From the NCBI RefSeq assembly GCF_004361915.1, contig NZ_SNWP01000010.1:1390050-1454049 (forward strand): DNA of 64,000 bases. The letters run 5' to 3'. The notes beneath the pieces were generated by a model. The model worked only from the letters and a program-made list of their open reading frames with translations. It was not told where the DNA came from and made no database searches. Origin of the DNA: Sediminibacterium goheungense. Its GTDB lineage: Bacteria > Bacteroidota > Bacteroidia > Chitinophagales > Chitinophagaceae. The position numbers and the translations under genes were made by a program. Below are positions 18,473 through 28,192 of this stretch, piece after piece (within the stretch, counting starts at the first letter, position 1; every line of letters starts with the position of its first letter).

Positions 18473-18502
18473 ATTCACCATTGACCATTCACCATTCACC
18501 AA
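18473..18502 (-). repeat. Heptanucleotide repeat (GTGAATG/GTCAATG units)
   Basis: Read on the minus strand, the sequence is about four heptamers of the form GT(G/C)AATG. It directly abuts the cysS stop codon, just as the related array at 11558 overlaps the LpxD-like stop. Confidence 0.8.
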
Positions 18503-18503
18503 T

Positions 18504-20009
18504 TTATTGAATCGAATAACTCACACCGCCATCTTTCTCATCTTTCAGCTGAACACCTAATGCAGCCAGTTCATTCCTGATCTTATCACTGGTAACGAAA
18601 TCCTTGCGTTCCTTTGCTTGCTTCCGTATATCAATCAGTAATTGTAGTACGCCATCCAGTTTACCATCATCTGCTGTTCTTTCACCGGTGAGGCCAAAAA
18701 TATCTTCAATGTAAAGTTTCAGCTGTGTTTGTAATAAAACCAATGTCTTTCCACTTACAGCATCAGCCTTAATATGTTTATCCTTGATAGAATTAATAAC
18801 CGAACTAAGTTCAAACATATTGGCCAATACTTTGGCCGTGTTAAGATCATCGTTCATGAACTCATCAAACTCATTGATCAACTGTGCCACTTTTGCATCC
18901 TGTACGGTGTCAGTAGCTGATGTATTATTGTCAAAATTTTGTTTGCTGAGCCATTCATAGGCATCCCACAAACGGCGCAGTGCTTTTTCAGATGCCTGTA
19001 AAGCTTCATTACTAAAATCAAGTGTTCCTCTGTAATGGCTCTGCAATATAAAAAAGCGAACCGTCATGGGATGATAGGCCTGCTCCAGAATGGGGTGTGT
19101 ACCTTCGAACAATTCACTCAGCTTAATAACATTATTATAGCTCTTACCCATTTTCTTACCGTTAATGGTAATCATATTATTATGTAACCAATAACGTGCA
19201 GGTGTGATATGATTGCATACAGTACTCTGTGCTATTTCGCATTCATGATGCGGAAACTGAAGATCCATACCTCCTCCATGAATATCAAATTCCTTCCCAA
19301 GGTATTTGGTACTCATGGCAGAACATTCAATATGCCATCCCGGAAAACCTTCGCCCCATGGACTCTGCCAACGCATAATATGTTCTGGTGGTGCTTTTTT
19401 CCAGAGAGCGAAATCACTTTTGTTTCTTTTCTCTTCCTGGTTATCCAACTCACGTGTGGTGTCTAACTGATCATCTAACACACGTCCGCTTAAGATACCG
19501 TAGGGTAATCCTTTTTTCGAATACTCGATATGATATTTCTCTACATCAAAATAAACAGATCCATTTGCCTCATAAGCATATCCATCAGCAATGATCTTTT
19601 TAATCATTTCGATCTGCTCTACAATATGCCCGGTTGCAGTGGGTTCAATGCTGGGTGGCAGGTTATTAAACTGTGCCATAGCCCAGTGATACAGGTTGGT
19701 ATATTTCTGTACCAGTTCCATCGGTTCCAGTTTTTCCAATACAGCTTTTGAGCTGATTTTATCTTCTGCTTCTCTTCCTTCTTCTTCAAAGTGCCCTGCA
19801 TCTGTAATATTTCTTACATAACGTACTTTATAACCCAGGTACATAAGGTATCGGTATACCACATCAAACGTAATAAAAGGTCGGGCATGACCCAGGTGGC
19901 TCTCTCCGCTTACGGTAGGTCCGCATACATACATACCTACATAGGGTGCATTGATGGGTTCAAAAACTTCTTTTTTACGGGTGAGTGAGTTATAAACTTT
20001 GAGTGACAT
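18504..20009 (-). CDS. cysS: Cysteinyl-tRNA synthetase
   Basis: A 501-aa class I synthetase that charges tRNA-Cys. The N-terminal [15 protein letters not shown] contains the HIGH-equivalent HLGH and a zinc ligand Cys. Further zinc-site residues are in WHIECSAMS and the HHECEIAQS block. The KMSKS loop reads KKMGKS. A DALR-type helical anticodon-binding domain forms the C-terminus, with the usual DxxRxxxxxxKDFxxSDxIRxxL motif. The length is normal. Confidence 0.97.
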   Translation of the reverse strand: MSLKVYNSLTRKKEVFEPINAPYVGMYVCGPTVSGESHLGHARPFITFDVVYRYLMYLGYKVRYVRNITDAGHFEEEGREAEDKISSKAVLEKLEPMELVQKYTNLYHWAMAQFNNLPPSIEPTATGHIVEQIEMIKKIIADGYAYEANGSVYFDVEKYHIEYSKKGLPYGILSGRVLDDQLDTTRELDNQEEKRNKSDFALWKKAPPEHIMRWQSPWGEGFPGWHIECSAMSTKYLGKEFDIHGGGMDLQFPHHECEIAQSTVCNHITPARYWLHNNMITINGKKMGKSYNNVIKLSELFEGTHPILEQAYHPMTVRFFILQSHYRGTLDFSNEALQASEKALRRLWDAYEWLSKQNFDNNTSATDTVQDAKVAQLINEFDEFMNDDLNTAKVLANMFELSSVINSIKDKHIKADAVSGKTLVLLQTQLKLYIEDIFGLTGERTADDGKLDGVLQLLIDIRKQAKERKDFVTSDKIRNELAALGVQLKDEKDGGVSYSIQ

Positions 20010-20133
20010 ATTCTTTAATTAGGGAAATCAAAATGAGGTAACACAAACCATTGGCCTGAAAGACCTGAATAGAATCAGCAACAACAGCAGCAGGTATATA
20101 TGCTTTTTAACATCATGATACTGCGAAGATATT

Positions 20134-21249
20134 TTATTTTTTTAATTGCAGATCAGAAACCAGCATGATATGATCGCTCAGTCCTTCATCAACCATATCA
20201 AACATTTTTACGGTGAACGCAGGACCGGCTAAAATATAATCGATCCGGAGTGTAGGTGCCAGTGCGATAAAACTCCTTCCGATACCAAACCCCTTTTTCA
20301 GGAAAGCATCCTGCAAAGTGCCTTTTATATGGAAATAGGTATAAGAATTGGGTACATCATTAAAATCGCCACAGATGATGGATGCATACGGACTTTTATC
20401 CAGTTCAGTTCTTACAATACCCGCCTGAACGCCCCGTCTTTTGAATGCCAAACGCATTTTCCTGACGATGTTTTTTGAGGCACGAAGACCTTCATCATCC
20501 TGATCCTTTATTTTTTCAAGATCTGTGTAATCTGCCTCTTTAAACTTGAAAGATTGCAAATGTGTGGTAAACACACGGATGGTATCCTGCCCTTTCAAAA
20601 TATCAGCATAGATCAGGCTTTCTGCTACCGGGTATTTGATTTTACCTGTATTTGCAATCGGATACTTTGAAAAAATAATACATCCCGACTGGTATTCTCC
20701 ACCATCTCGTACATAATCCTTAGAGAAATGGTAGTATGGATATCGTTTCGTAAAAAGTGATAAATTGTTGGATTCCGGATCGCGCCCCTCTTTGTGATTA
20801 AATTCCTGTAAACAAACGATGTCGGGTTCAAATTTCAGAATCGACTCCACCACTTCTGTTCTTGCCAGCTTTCTCACTTTTTTGTCTTTGGTAAAGCCAT
20901 TAAAACTCTGGATATTCCAGCTAATCACCCGCAATAACCCTTCCCGTTTTCTTTCACTTACTGCCGGACCGGGTTTCCAGGCGAAGACCACATTTACCTG
21001 TTGAAAACCGATCAGTAAAGCGGCAACAGATACCAATGCCAGTTTAGGTTTTACAATCAACCAGAAAATAATAAAGAAAATAAGGCCGATAATCAGGTAA
21101 GGTACTATCAAACCTGTAAAACCAATCATCCACCAGTTTGCTGTATTGAGAAAAGGACTTAAACAGGCAAGAAGGAATAAAACAACGATCGTCAGGTTCA
21201 GAATGACGACCAGGGTTTTGGTTGCCCGCCGGAGAAAACGCCTTGCCAT
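20134..21249 (-). CDS. Membrane-anchored endonuclease/exonuclease/phosphatase family protein
   Basis: A 371-aa protein with three N-terminal hydrophobic segments (about residues 12-32, 40-62 and 66-85). A DNase I-like EEP fold follows: VISWNIQSFNG (N), DIVCLQEFNH (catalytic Glu), ICGDFNDVPNS (Asp and Asn) and LSDHIMLVSDLQL (catalytic His). All core residues are present. The catalytic domain probably lies on the periplasmic side. The substrate (DNA, phospholipid or inositol phosphate) cannot be determined. Confidence 0.9.
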   Translation of the reverse strand: MARRFLRRATKTLVVILNLTIVVLFLLACLSPFLNTANWWMIGFTGLIVPYLIIGLIFFIIFWLIVKPKLALVSVAALLIGFQQVNVVFAWKPGPAVSERKREGLLRVISWNIQSFNGFTKDKKVRKLARTEVVESILKFEPDIVCLQEFNHKEGRDPESNNLSLFTKRYPYYHFSKDYVRDGGEYQSGCIIFSKYPIANTGKIKYPVAESLIYADILKGQDTIRVFTTHLQSFKFKEADYTDLEKIKDQDDEGLRASKNIVRKMRLAFKRRGVQAGIVRTELDKSPYASIICGDFNDVPNSYTYFHIKGTLQDAFLKKGFGIGRSFIALAPTLRIDYILAGPAFTVKMFDMVDEGLSDHIMLVSDLQLKK

Positions 21250-21329
21250 GTGTTAAAAATACTGATTAATGGCAGTATCCAAGGGAAAAATAATACGGCT
21301 TACAGACCAAAAGTGTGCGGCTGAAAAAA

Positions 21330-22256
21330 TCAGACATCCTCAGTACTGGCTCTCTTTAGAAAAGCCTTTTCTTCATCAGTAAGAAACTGGTATCCCTGTT
21401 GATTTATTTTATCGAGGATTTCATCAAGCCTTTGTTGTGTCAGATTGGCTTTTTTCTCAAAAGGTCTGGTTTCTGTTTTATAGAAATGTCTGGAAGAAGA
21501 TGATTGCTTTTTGTGTTTTTTTTCCGGGTTAAACAGATCATCCAGCCATTGCGCAAACCTGTTCATCCATGCACCCCAGTCTGACCCTCTGCGCATCTGA
21601 CGGATATACAAATAACCTATCAGACCGGCCATTAGATGACCCGCACCAATGCCGGCATTACTGCTGGCCAGTGTTGCAAAATCAATCGCTACGAATATCA
21701 GCGTAATAACCCACAAAGGAATGCCCCCATTGATCAGTGGAAATACCCTGTAGTCAGGTGCCAGTGTAGTAGTAGCTACAGCAATAGCCATAACGGCTGA
21801 CCCTGCACCTAAGAGGGGTGAAACATTCTGTACATTATTAGCCAACACAGGCACCAGGTTGTTCATCAGCAGGAAGGACAGGCTTCCGGTAATGCCTCCA
21901 TAGATATAGACGGGAATCAGCTTATTATTACCCGCCAGATCCTGTAAAATAAAACCAAAGCACCATAACCATAACATACTGCTGATCAGTTGCCATACAC
22001 TATGATGGGTGATCATAGCCGAGATCAGGGTCCATGGGCGCGATAAAAAAACATCTGTCTGTGCGGGAAGACTTAACCAGTTTAATACCTGACGATAAAA
22101 GAATTCGTCGGGTATTTCTGATAAATAGTATACAATTTTGATAAAGTTTACAATCACAAACATCAGCATATTCACGGCAAACAGGAATACCAGTGAGTTG
22201 TTATCCTGACCGAGTAATATTTTTTTATTATTGCTTTTATAAGATTGCATAGCCAT
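21330..22256 (-). CDS. Rhomboid-family membrane protein with altered active-site motif
   Basis: A 308-aa protein from the ATG at 22256; the longer frame would run back into the upstream rhomboid gene. Six hydrophobic segments are followed by a soluble C-terminal tail (about residues 215-308), including a helical conserved end LDEILDKINQQGYQFLTDEE. The usual GxSG is GAGSAVMA and the catalytic His is in GAGHLMAGLIGYL. Ser and His are therefore both present, but Ser is not followed by Gly. It is 17 nt downstream of a canonical rhomboid gene, and the two are probably co-expressed. Confidence 0.82.
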   Translation of the reverse strand: MAMQSYKSNNKKILLGQDNNSLVFLFAVNMLMFVIVNFIKIVYYLSEIPDEFFYRQVLNWLSLPAQTDVFLSRPWTLISAMITHHSVWQLISSMLWLWCFGFILQDLAGNNKLIPVYIYGGITGSLSFLLMNNLVPVLANNVQNVSPLLGAGSAVMAIAVATTTLAPDYRVFPLINGGIPLWVITLIFVAIDFATLASSNAGIGAGHLMAGLIGYLYIRQMRRGSDWGAWMNRFAQWLDDLFNPEKKHKKQSSSSRHFYKTETRPFEKKANLTQQRLDEILDKINQQGYQFLTDEEKAFLKRASTEDV

Positions 22257-22273
22257 ATCGCACCATTTCTTTA

Positions 22274-23119
22274 TTAATACAACGTTTTTTTGTTTGTTTT
22301 GTTCCAGGTAATTACAATCAGCAGTCCTACCAGTCCACCTCCGATATGGGCCCATCTGGCAACATTATCACCCGCCGAATTTTGTATGGCGTAAAATACC
22401 TCATAACCGAAATAAAATAAACCCAGCCATTTAGCCTTAACCGGAACCAGAAAATAAATGTAGATATAAGTATTCGGGAAAAGATAAATGAATGCTGCCA
22501 GTATTCCGAATACTGCACCACTCGCACCAACCGTTGCTGTATTCAGGCGACCATCATAAAAAGCAGTAATATTTGAAAGAATCTGCTCAGTAATCTCACG
22601 GTTTGCAGGAGTGGAACGCAGGTAATTGATAAGTTCTGGCTGATACCAGCTTAACTCATATTTACGACCAAAGCTGAGTAATGCATCTGTAAATGCTACT
22701 GCATCGTTTTGCGATTGGGCCACCAATGCGTAATCCCTGATCATGGGCGATAGTTCATAAGAAAGAAAAAGCAGGTGCATTAATGCTGCACCCAGTCCGC
22801 AAATCAGGTAAAAAGTCAGAAACCGTTTGGCACCCCATACATTTTCCAGCACCGAACCAAACATCCAGAGGGCAAACATATTACCGATGATATGGAAGTA
22901 GTCCTGCGTACTATGCATAAACATATGCGTAAGCAGTTGCCAGGGTTTGAACAACTCACTCTGCCATGCGTGTAATGCAAAATTGTCTTCGAAGGAAAAA
23001 ACGGGAACGGCGCCTTTTGAGAACGTAACCTGCGCAAGGAAAAAAATACCATTAATGATCAAAAGATTTTTGATGATAATCGGTAATATCTCAAATCTTC
23101 CCGGTCTGAATTCTGTCAT
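22274..23119 (-). CDS. Rhomboid family intramembrane serine protease
   Basis: A 281-aa membrane protease. Catalytic Ser in VGASGAVFGILAAF and catalytic His in ARWAHIGGGLVGLL, plus the early HIIGNMFALWMFG motif (HxxxN oxyanion stabiliser). An insertion of about 60 residues (roughly 122-180) lies between the second and third core segments. It probably cleaves single-pass membrane proteins; substrates are unknown. Confidence 0.92.
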   Translation of the reverse strand: MTEFRPGRFEILPIIIKNLLIINGIFFLAQVTFSKGAVPVFSFEDNFALHAWQSELFKPWQLLTHMFMHSTQDYFHIIGNMFALWMFGSVLENVWGAKRFLTFYLICGLGAALMHLLFLSYELSPMIRDYALVAQSQNDAVAFTDALLSFGRKYELSWYQPELINYLRSTPANREITEQILSNITAFYDGRLNTATVGASGAVFGILAAFIYLFPNTYIYIYFLVPVKAKWLGLFYFGYEVFYAIQNSAGDNVARWAHIGGGLVGLLIVITWNKTNKKTLY

Positions 23120-23159
23120 GTCAATAACGCCATTGCGTATTTAATCGGCTGAATAAATA

Positions 23160-24584
23160 TTAATCTCTCAATTTTAACTGTACCACATTTTCTATATGCA
23201 AGGTATGTGGAAACATGTCAACAGGCTGAATTTTTGTTACCTGGTATTTCTCATCGAGTAAAGCCAGATCACGTGCCTGCGTGGCAGGATTACAACTTAC
23301 ATATACAACCGTTGGTGCGGCAATATCTAATAATTTTCTAACCAGTTTATCGTGCATTCCTGCCCGGGGAGGATCGGTGATCACTACATCCGGTTTTCCA
23401 TGAGTTGTAAAAAATACATCATCACAGATATCAATCACATCACCTGCAAAAAAACGGGTGTGCGTAAGCCCATTCAGTTTTGCATTCTCTTTGGCATCTT
23501 CAATCGCATCTGCCACCACTTCTACACCCACCACCCGGGCAGCCCCCTTACTTACAAAAATACCAATACTACCCGTACCACAGTATAGATCGTACACAGT
23601 CTGGGTACCATTTAATGCTGCGAATTCGCGCGTTACCTGGTACAATTTCTCAGCCTGCTTGGTATTGGTCTGAAAAAAAGATTTTGGGCTGATCTTGAAC
23701 TGAAAATCTTCCAGTTTTTCAATGATATATCCTTTACCACTGTATACCTGAGGGTCCAGATCAAATAAGCTGTCATTCTTTTTGGTATTGAGTGTATACA
23801 GCAGGGTGGTAATCTCAGGAAAAGTCTGCAGCATTCCGTTCAGGAGTTTTTCCCTGTGCGCTTTGTCTTCATAACCAAGTATCACGTTTACCATCAATTC
23901 ACCCGTGCTGGTATTTCTCACAAACATATTCCTCAACCAACCCTGGTGCTGTTTAATATCGTAAAATGGCAACCCGTTTTCCAGTGTATAATCTGCCGCA
24001 AATTTCCGGATATGGTTCGTTGGCTCAGCCTGTAAATGGCAGGTTTCGATTTCAACCACTTTATCAAAAAAACCTCTTGCATGAAACCCTGCCGCACCCG
24101 GTAACTCATCTGGATTAATACCATCTGCTTTCATCTGTCTGAAAACATCAGAAGGGATGTATTTACGGGTCGCAAAAGTGTATTCCATTTTATTCCGGTA
24201 ATAGCGGGTCTCTCCTGCACCCATGATCGGCATAATTTCCGGAAGAGTTATGCGGCCAATTCGGGTAAGATTATCCGTTACCTGCTTTTGTTTGTACTTC
24301 AGTTGCTGCTCATAAGGGAGCATCTGCCATTGACAGCCACCACAAACACCAAAATGAGTACAAAATGGCTGTACCCGATCAGGTGAAAACTGATGGATCT
24401 GTATGGTATGACCTTCTGCCCAATCGGACTTATTTTTGGTAAGCTGAACATTTACCACGTCACCTGGTACGGCCCCTTCAATAAAAACAACTTTACCGTC
24501 AACCCTGGCAAGTGAACGACCCTCAGCAGCATAATCTTCTACCGTGATATTTTCTAAAATGATCCTTTTCTTTTGTTTTCTCAC
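23160..24584 (-). CDS. rlmD: 23S rRNA (uracil-C5)-methyltransferase RlmD-like
   Basis: A 474-aa SAM-dependent methyltransferase. N-terminal TRAM domain (about residues 5-60). [4Fe-4S] cysteines in HFGVCGGCQWQ, with another in the upstream FCTHFG. SAM motif VYDLYCGTGSIGIF, catalytic Cys in VYVSCNPATQARDL, and the DPPRAGMH motif. RlmD methylates U1939 of 23S rRNA in E. coli; other members modify U747 or tRNA U54, so the exact site is inferred. The only reasonable start is the GTG at 24584. A -7 element TACCTTTG (24596-24589) ends 4 nt before it, again suggesting a leaderless message. Confidence 0.9.
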   Translation of the reverse strand: MRKQKKRIILENITVEDYAAEGRSLARVDGKVVFIEGAVPGDVVNVQLTKNKSDWAEGHTIQIHQFSPDRVQPFCTHFGVCGGCQWQMLPYEQQLKYKQKQVTDNLTRIGRITLPEIMPIMGAGETRYYRNKMEYTFATRKYIPSDVFRQMKADGINPDELPGAAGFHARGFFDKVVEIETCHLQAEPTNHIRKFAADYTLENGLPFYDIKQHQGWLRNMFVRNTSTGELMVNVILGYEDKAHREKLLNGMLQTFPEITTLLYTLNTKKNDSLFDLDPQVYSGKGYIIEKLEDFQFKISPKSFFQTNTKQAEKLYQVTREFAALNGTQTVYDLYCGTGSIGIFVSKGAARVVGVEVVADAIEDAKENAKLNGLTHTRFFAGDVIDICDDVFFTTHGKPDVVITDPPRAGMHDKLVRKLLDIAAPTVVYVSCNPATQARDLALLDEKYQVTKIQPVDMFPHTLHIENVVQLKLRD

Positions 24585-24684
24585 AGTGCAAAGGTAAACA
24601 GTATGTTCCTGAAATGATGTATTTGACAGATGATTAACGGACTCATGCAGGTATTTAACTAATTTTAGGCCCAATAATAAGGAT

Positions 24685-26178
24685 ATGAAATACTGTTTTA
24701 CATGGATGGCATTATTGGCATTATCAGTATCGGCTCTGGCACAGCCCGCAGGCAAGACTACAAAACCAAAACCCAAAACTGCCGGAACGGTTGCCCCAAA
24801 TGCCGGTAGCAGCGGAAGGAATATTGCGATTACACTCACCCCATTAAAAAACTGCAAGGTTTATCTGGGTAGTTATATGGGCACTGGCAGAACCCTTGTT
24901 GATTCTGCTGTTTTAAATGAGAAGAGTCAAGGGGTATTCAAAGGCGATAAAAAACTAACGGGAGGTATCTATTTTGTGGTTTCTCCGCAAATGACCATAC
25001 AATTTGAGGTATTGATGGACAATATCCAGCAGTTTAGTATTGTGGGTGATACTTCATTAAAAGATCAGGCCGTTATTCGTGGTTCGCTTGATAATGAGCT
25101 TTTTAAAACCTATACCGGCTTCTCTGTTGAAAAGGGGCAGCTCATTCAACAACTAAGCAATGCTTACAAAACGGCCAGCAATAAAACAGATTCCAGTCGT
25201 TTACTGGAAGCGCTCAATAAAGCCGATAAAGAGTTACAGGATTATAGAAAAAATATCATTGAGCAACACCCCAACTCGCTGCTTGCTATGTTATTCAATT
25301 CCATGAAAAGACCAGAAATCCCTACTGTTCCGGTGGTCAATGGTAAACCTGATTCGGCTTATCCTTACCGTTTTGTAAAAAATCATTTCTGGGATGATGT
25401 TTTATTCAGTGATGATCGCCTGCTCCGTACTCCTTTTTTTGAGCCGAAGCTGGATGATTATTTCAGGTACTATGTTTCTCCTGAACCAGACTCTATTATC
25501 GAAGAAGTAAAATATATTTTATTATCAGCACGCACGGGTAAAGAGATTTATCCCTATCTGCTTACCAAGTTCACCAATAAGTATATGAACCCCGAATTTA
25601 TGGGGCAGGATAAAGTATTTGTATATCTCTTTGAAAACTTTTATGCCAAGGGTGATACTATGATACTCAATCCAGCATCAAGGAAAACAGTGGTGGAAAG
25701 GGCTTATAGTCTAATGGCCAACCAACTTGGTAAGCCGGCACCTGTATTGAATTTAACCGATACTACCGGAAAAACATCTTCACTCTATTCCATCAATGCA
25801 GATTTTACCGTGGTTGCTTTCTGGGATCCCAACTGTGGACATTGTAAGGAAGAAATGCCCCGTCTCGATTCTTTTTATCAGCATAAATGGAAGGGTATGA
25901 AAGTTGCCGTGTATGGAGTAAATATTTATGAAAATGAAGTGCCAGCCTGGAAAAAATTCATTACAGAAAAGAAACTGGAAGGCTGGATACACGCCTATCA
26001 GACAAAAGCTGCAAAAGATGCAGAGGAAAAAGCGGGCCAACCCAACTACAGACAGCTGTATGACATTTTTAAAACTCCTACCCTTTATCTGTTAGATAAA
26101 GACAAGCGCATTATTGCCAAACAACTAAGCCTTGAACAATTTGACGATTTGATAGCAACAAAAACGAAAAAAAAGTAA
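24685..26178 (+). CDS. TlpA-like periplasmic thioredoxin protein with N-terminal DUF4369-type domain
   Basis: A 497-aa exported protein with a signal peptide ending ALA-QPAG. A Lys/Pro-rich linker leads to a beta-rich DUF4369/DUF5106-like region (about residues 45-340). The C-terminal redoxin domain (about 350-480) has the active site DPNCGHCKEEMP and the cis-Pro segment FKTPTLYLLDKD. It probably acts as a disulfide oxidoreductase in the periplasm. It is divergent from rlmD and shares a bidirectional terminator with metF. Confidence 0.88.
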   Translation: MKYCFTWMALLALSVSALAQPAGKTTKPKPKTAGTVAPNAGSSGRNIAITLTPLKNCKVYLGSYMGTGRTLVDSAVLNEKSQGVFKGDKKLTGGIYFVVSPQMTIQFEVLMDNIQQFSIVGDTSLKDQAVIRGSLDNELFKTYTGFSVEKGQLIQQLSNAYKTASNKTDSSRLLEALNKADKELQDYRKNIIEQHPNSLLAMLFNSMKRPEIPTVPVVNGKPDSAYPYRFVKNHFWDDVLFSDDRLLRTPFFEPKLDDYFRYYVSPEPDSIIEEVKYILLSARTGKEIYPYLLTKFTNKYMNPEFMGQDKVFVYLFENFYAKGDTMILNPASRKTVVERAYSLMANQLGKPAPVLNLTDTTGKTSSLYSINADFTVVAFWDPNCGHCKEEMPRLDSFYQHKWKGMKVAVYGVNIYENEVPAWKKFITEKKLEGWIHAYQTKAAKDAEEKAGQPNYRQLYDIFKTPTLYLLDKDKRIIAKQLSLEQFDDLIATKTKKK

Positions 26179-26194
26179 TAGCAATACCTTAAAA

Positions 26195-26226
26195 TAAAAT
26201 CCCGGTCTATTCAAACCGGGATTTTT
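26195..26226 (+). terminator. Bidirectional intrinsic terminator
   Basis: AAAATCCCGGT pairs with ACCGGGATTTT around an 8-nt loop. It has a T-run on the plus side and an A-run before the stem, so it works for both the TlpA-like gene and the convergent metF. Confidence 0.9.
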
Positions 26227-26229
26227 ATT

Positions 26230-27183
26230 TTAAACGAGTTCTTTCACCACATTCCAAATCACCTTAGGCTTACCTAAAGTATAATAGTGTAATACAGGAA
26301 CACCAAATGCTTTCAGTTCGCGGCTTTGTTGTGTAAGCCATTCCGTACCTACCTGCTCACATTCAGCATCAGTTTTACTTTTCATGATGGCATTCGAAAG
26401 ATCGGTAGGTATGTCTACATGGAAAATACGTGGCAAAACAGATAACTGCTTTTTATTGGTAATGGGTTTCAATCCAGGAATAATGGGAACATGTATGCCC
26501 ATATCCTTACAGCTTTTTACAAAATCGAAAAATTTCTGGTTATCAAAAAACATCTGGGTCATGATGTATTCAGCTCCGGCATCTACTTTTTCTTTTAGTT
26601 TAGCCAGGTCTATTTCCAGATTAGGCGCTTCAAAATGTTTTTCAGGATAGCCTGCCACACCAATACAGAATTTTGTTTTACCGCCATTCTTGATATCCTC
26701 ATCTATATAAAGGCCATTATTCATATTGTTTACCTGACGAATCAGGTCCAGCGCATAATGGTTGCCTCCCGGTTCTGGTTCAAAAGCAGATTCATTTTTG
26801 GCCGCATCGCCACGAAGTGCCAATACATTATCAATACCCAAAAAATCCAGATCAATCAGCGCATCTTCGGTTTCACGTTTAGTGAAGCCTCCACAAATAA
26901 TATGCGGAACGGCATCGACCTGATAATGGTTCATGATGGCGGCGCAGATACCTACGGTACCCGGACGTTTACGCACTTCCACTTTTTCAAAAGTACCATC
27001 TGCTTTTTTCTTAAACATGGTTTCACTTCTGTGATAGGTAACATTGATCCAGGAAGGTTTAAATTCCATAAGAGGATCAAGGTGATCGTATAGTGAAAAA
27101 ATGGTTTTCCCTTTTAAAGGAGGTAGTACCTCAAAAGAAATCAGGGTATCTTTTGCCTGTTGAATATGTTCTGTAATCTTCAT
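26230..27183 (-). CDS. metF: 5,10-methylenetetrahydrofolate reductase
   Basis: A 317-aa FAD-dependent TIM-barrel enzyme making 5-methyl-THF for methionine synthesis. Conserved features are SFEVLPPLKG (catalytic Glu), WINVTYHRS, LGIDNVLALRGDAAKNE, FCIGVAGYPEKH and EYIMTQMFFDNQKFFDF. The start is the ATG at 27183; eleven upstream codons in the open frame are not conserved. There is no room upstream for a SAM riboswitch, and none is seen. Confidence 0.95.
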   Translation of the reverse strand: MKITEHIQQAKDTLISFEVLPPLKGKTIFSLYDHLDPLMEFKPSWINVTYHRSETMFKKKADGTFEKVEVRKRPGTVGICAAIMNHYQVDAVPHIICGGFTKRETEDALIDLDFLGIDNVLALRGDAAKNESAFEPEPGGNHYALDLIRQVNNMNNGLYIDEDIKNGGKTKFCIGVAGYPEKHFEAPNLEIDLAKLKEKVDAGAEYIMTQMFFDNQKFFDFVKSCKDMGIHVPIIPGLKPITNKKQLSVLPRIFHVDIPTDLSNAIMKSKTDAECEQVGTEWLTQQSRELKAFGVPVLHYYTLGKPKVIWNVVKELV

Positions 27184-27279
27184 TCCAGCTTGCTTGCGGG
27201 TTCTAAATGGCTGCAATATACAGTCTTAACCGCTTTATAAAAACATCTGTTAATCCGGTCACTGTGTGTGTTTGTGCAA

Positions 27280-28101
27280 ATGAGAAGCCCTATTTTTGTT
27301 GAAACGAAGATTTTGAGCCTTACCATACATACCCGCCAATTAGTAAAAAGTTACAAGGGAAGAACCGTTGTAAAACAGGTAAGCATTGATGTGCATCAGG
27401 GTGAAATTGTGGGTTTGCTCGGACCAAACGGCGCTGGCAAAACCACTACTTTCTATATGGTGGTAGGTTTGATTAAGCCCGATGAAGGAAGCGTGTTCCT
27501 GAATGATACCGATATCACAAAGCTTCCCATGTATAAACGTGCCCAGATGGGTATCGGCTATTTGCCACAGGAAGCCAGTGTATTCAGAACCCTGAGTGTA
27601 GAAGATAATATACTTGCCGTACTGGAAATGACAACCCTCACCAAAAAAGAGCGGATATACAAACTGAACCAGTTACTCGACGAATTCAACCTGCACCATG
27701 TTCGTAAAAACAATGGCGACAGTTTAAGTGGTGGAGAAAGAAGGAGAACAGAAATCGCACGTGCTCTGGCAGTAGACCCTAAGTTCATATTACTGGATGA
27801 ACCTTTTGCGGGCGTAGACCCGATTGCTGTAGAAGATATTCAGGGTGTCGTTGCCCGGTTAAAATACAAGAATATTGGTATCCTGATTACCGATCACAAT
27901 GTAAATGAAACCTTATCTATCTGCGACCGCGCCTACCTGCTGATTGAAGGAAAGATTTTCAAACATGGCACTGCTGAAGAATTGGCAGATGATGAACAGG
28001 TAAGAAGGCTTTATCTGGGCACCAATTTTGAATTACGCCGTAAAGACTGGATTATTGAAATGGGGAAAACACATCATGCTCCTTCTGCTGAAACTGAGTA
28101 A
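27280..28101 (+). CDS. lptB: LPS export ABC transporter ATP-binding protein
   Basis: A cytoplasmic ATPase of the LptBFGC complex, which extracts LPS from the inner membrane. Walker [11 protein letters not shown]-loop YLPQEASVF, signature [15 protein letters not shown], Walker [14 protein letters not shown] and H-loop ITDHNVNET are all intact and LptB-like. The start is uncertain. The ATG at 27280 gives 273 aa. A TTG at 27313 gives 262 aa and sits 14 nt after a good -7 element (TATTTTTG, 27291-27298); the conserved domain begins just after it. Confidence 0.95.
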   Translation: MRSPIFVETKILSLTIHTRQLVKSYKGRTVVKQVSIDVHQGEIVGLLGPNGAGKTTTFYMVVGLIKPDEGSVFLNDTDITKLPMYKRAQMGIGYLPQEASVFRTLSVEDNILAVLEMTTLTKKERIYKLNQLLDEFNLHHVRKNNGDSLSGGERRRTEIARALAVDPKFILLDEPFAGVDPIAVEDIQGVVARLKYKNIGILITDHNVNETLSICDRAYLLIEGKIFKHGTAEELADDEQVRRLYLGTNFELRRKDWIIEMGKTHHAPSAETE

Positions 28102-28192
28102 GTGTCTCCTTTATACCAATAAGAAGTTTTCATACTAAACTACCCCCGATTAGCTTTTCTCATTCCGATTGCTTATTTTGCTGTTATCAACC

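Noticed and set aside
24585-24857. N-terminal extension of RlmD
   Set aside because: It overlaps the divergent TlpA-like gene, has no conserved residues and would place the -7 promoter element inside the gene. The GTG at 24584 is the better start.
27184-27279. SAM or B12 riboswitch upstream of metF
   Set aside because: Under 100 bp to the next gene and no conserved riboswitch core is visible.
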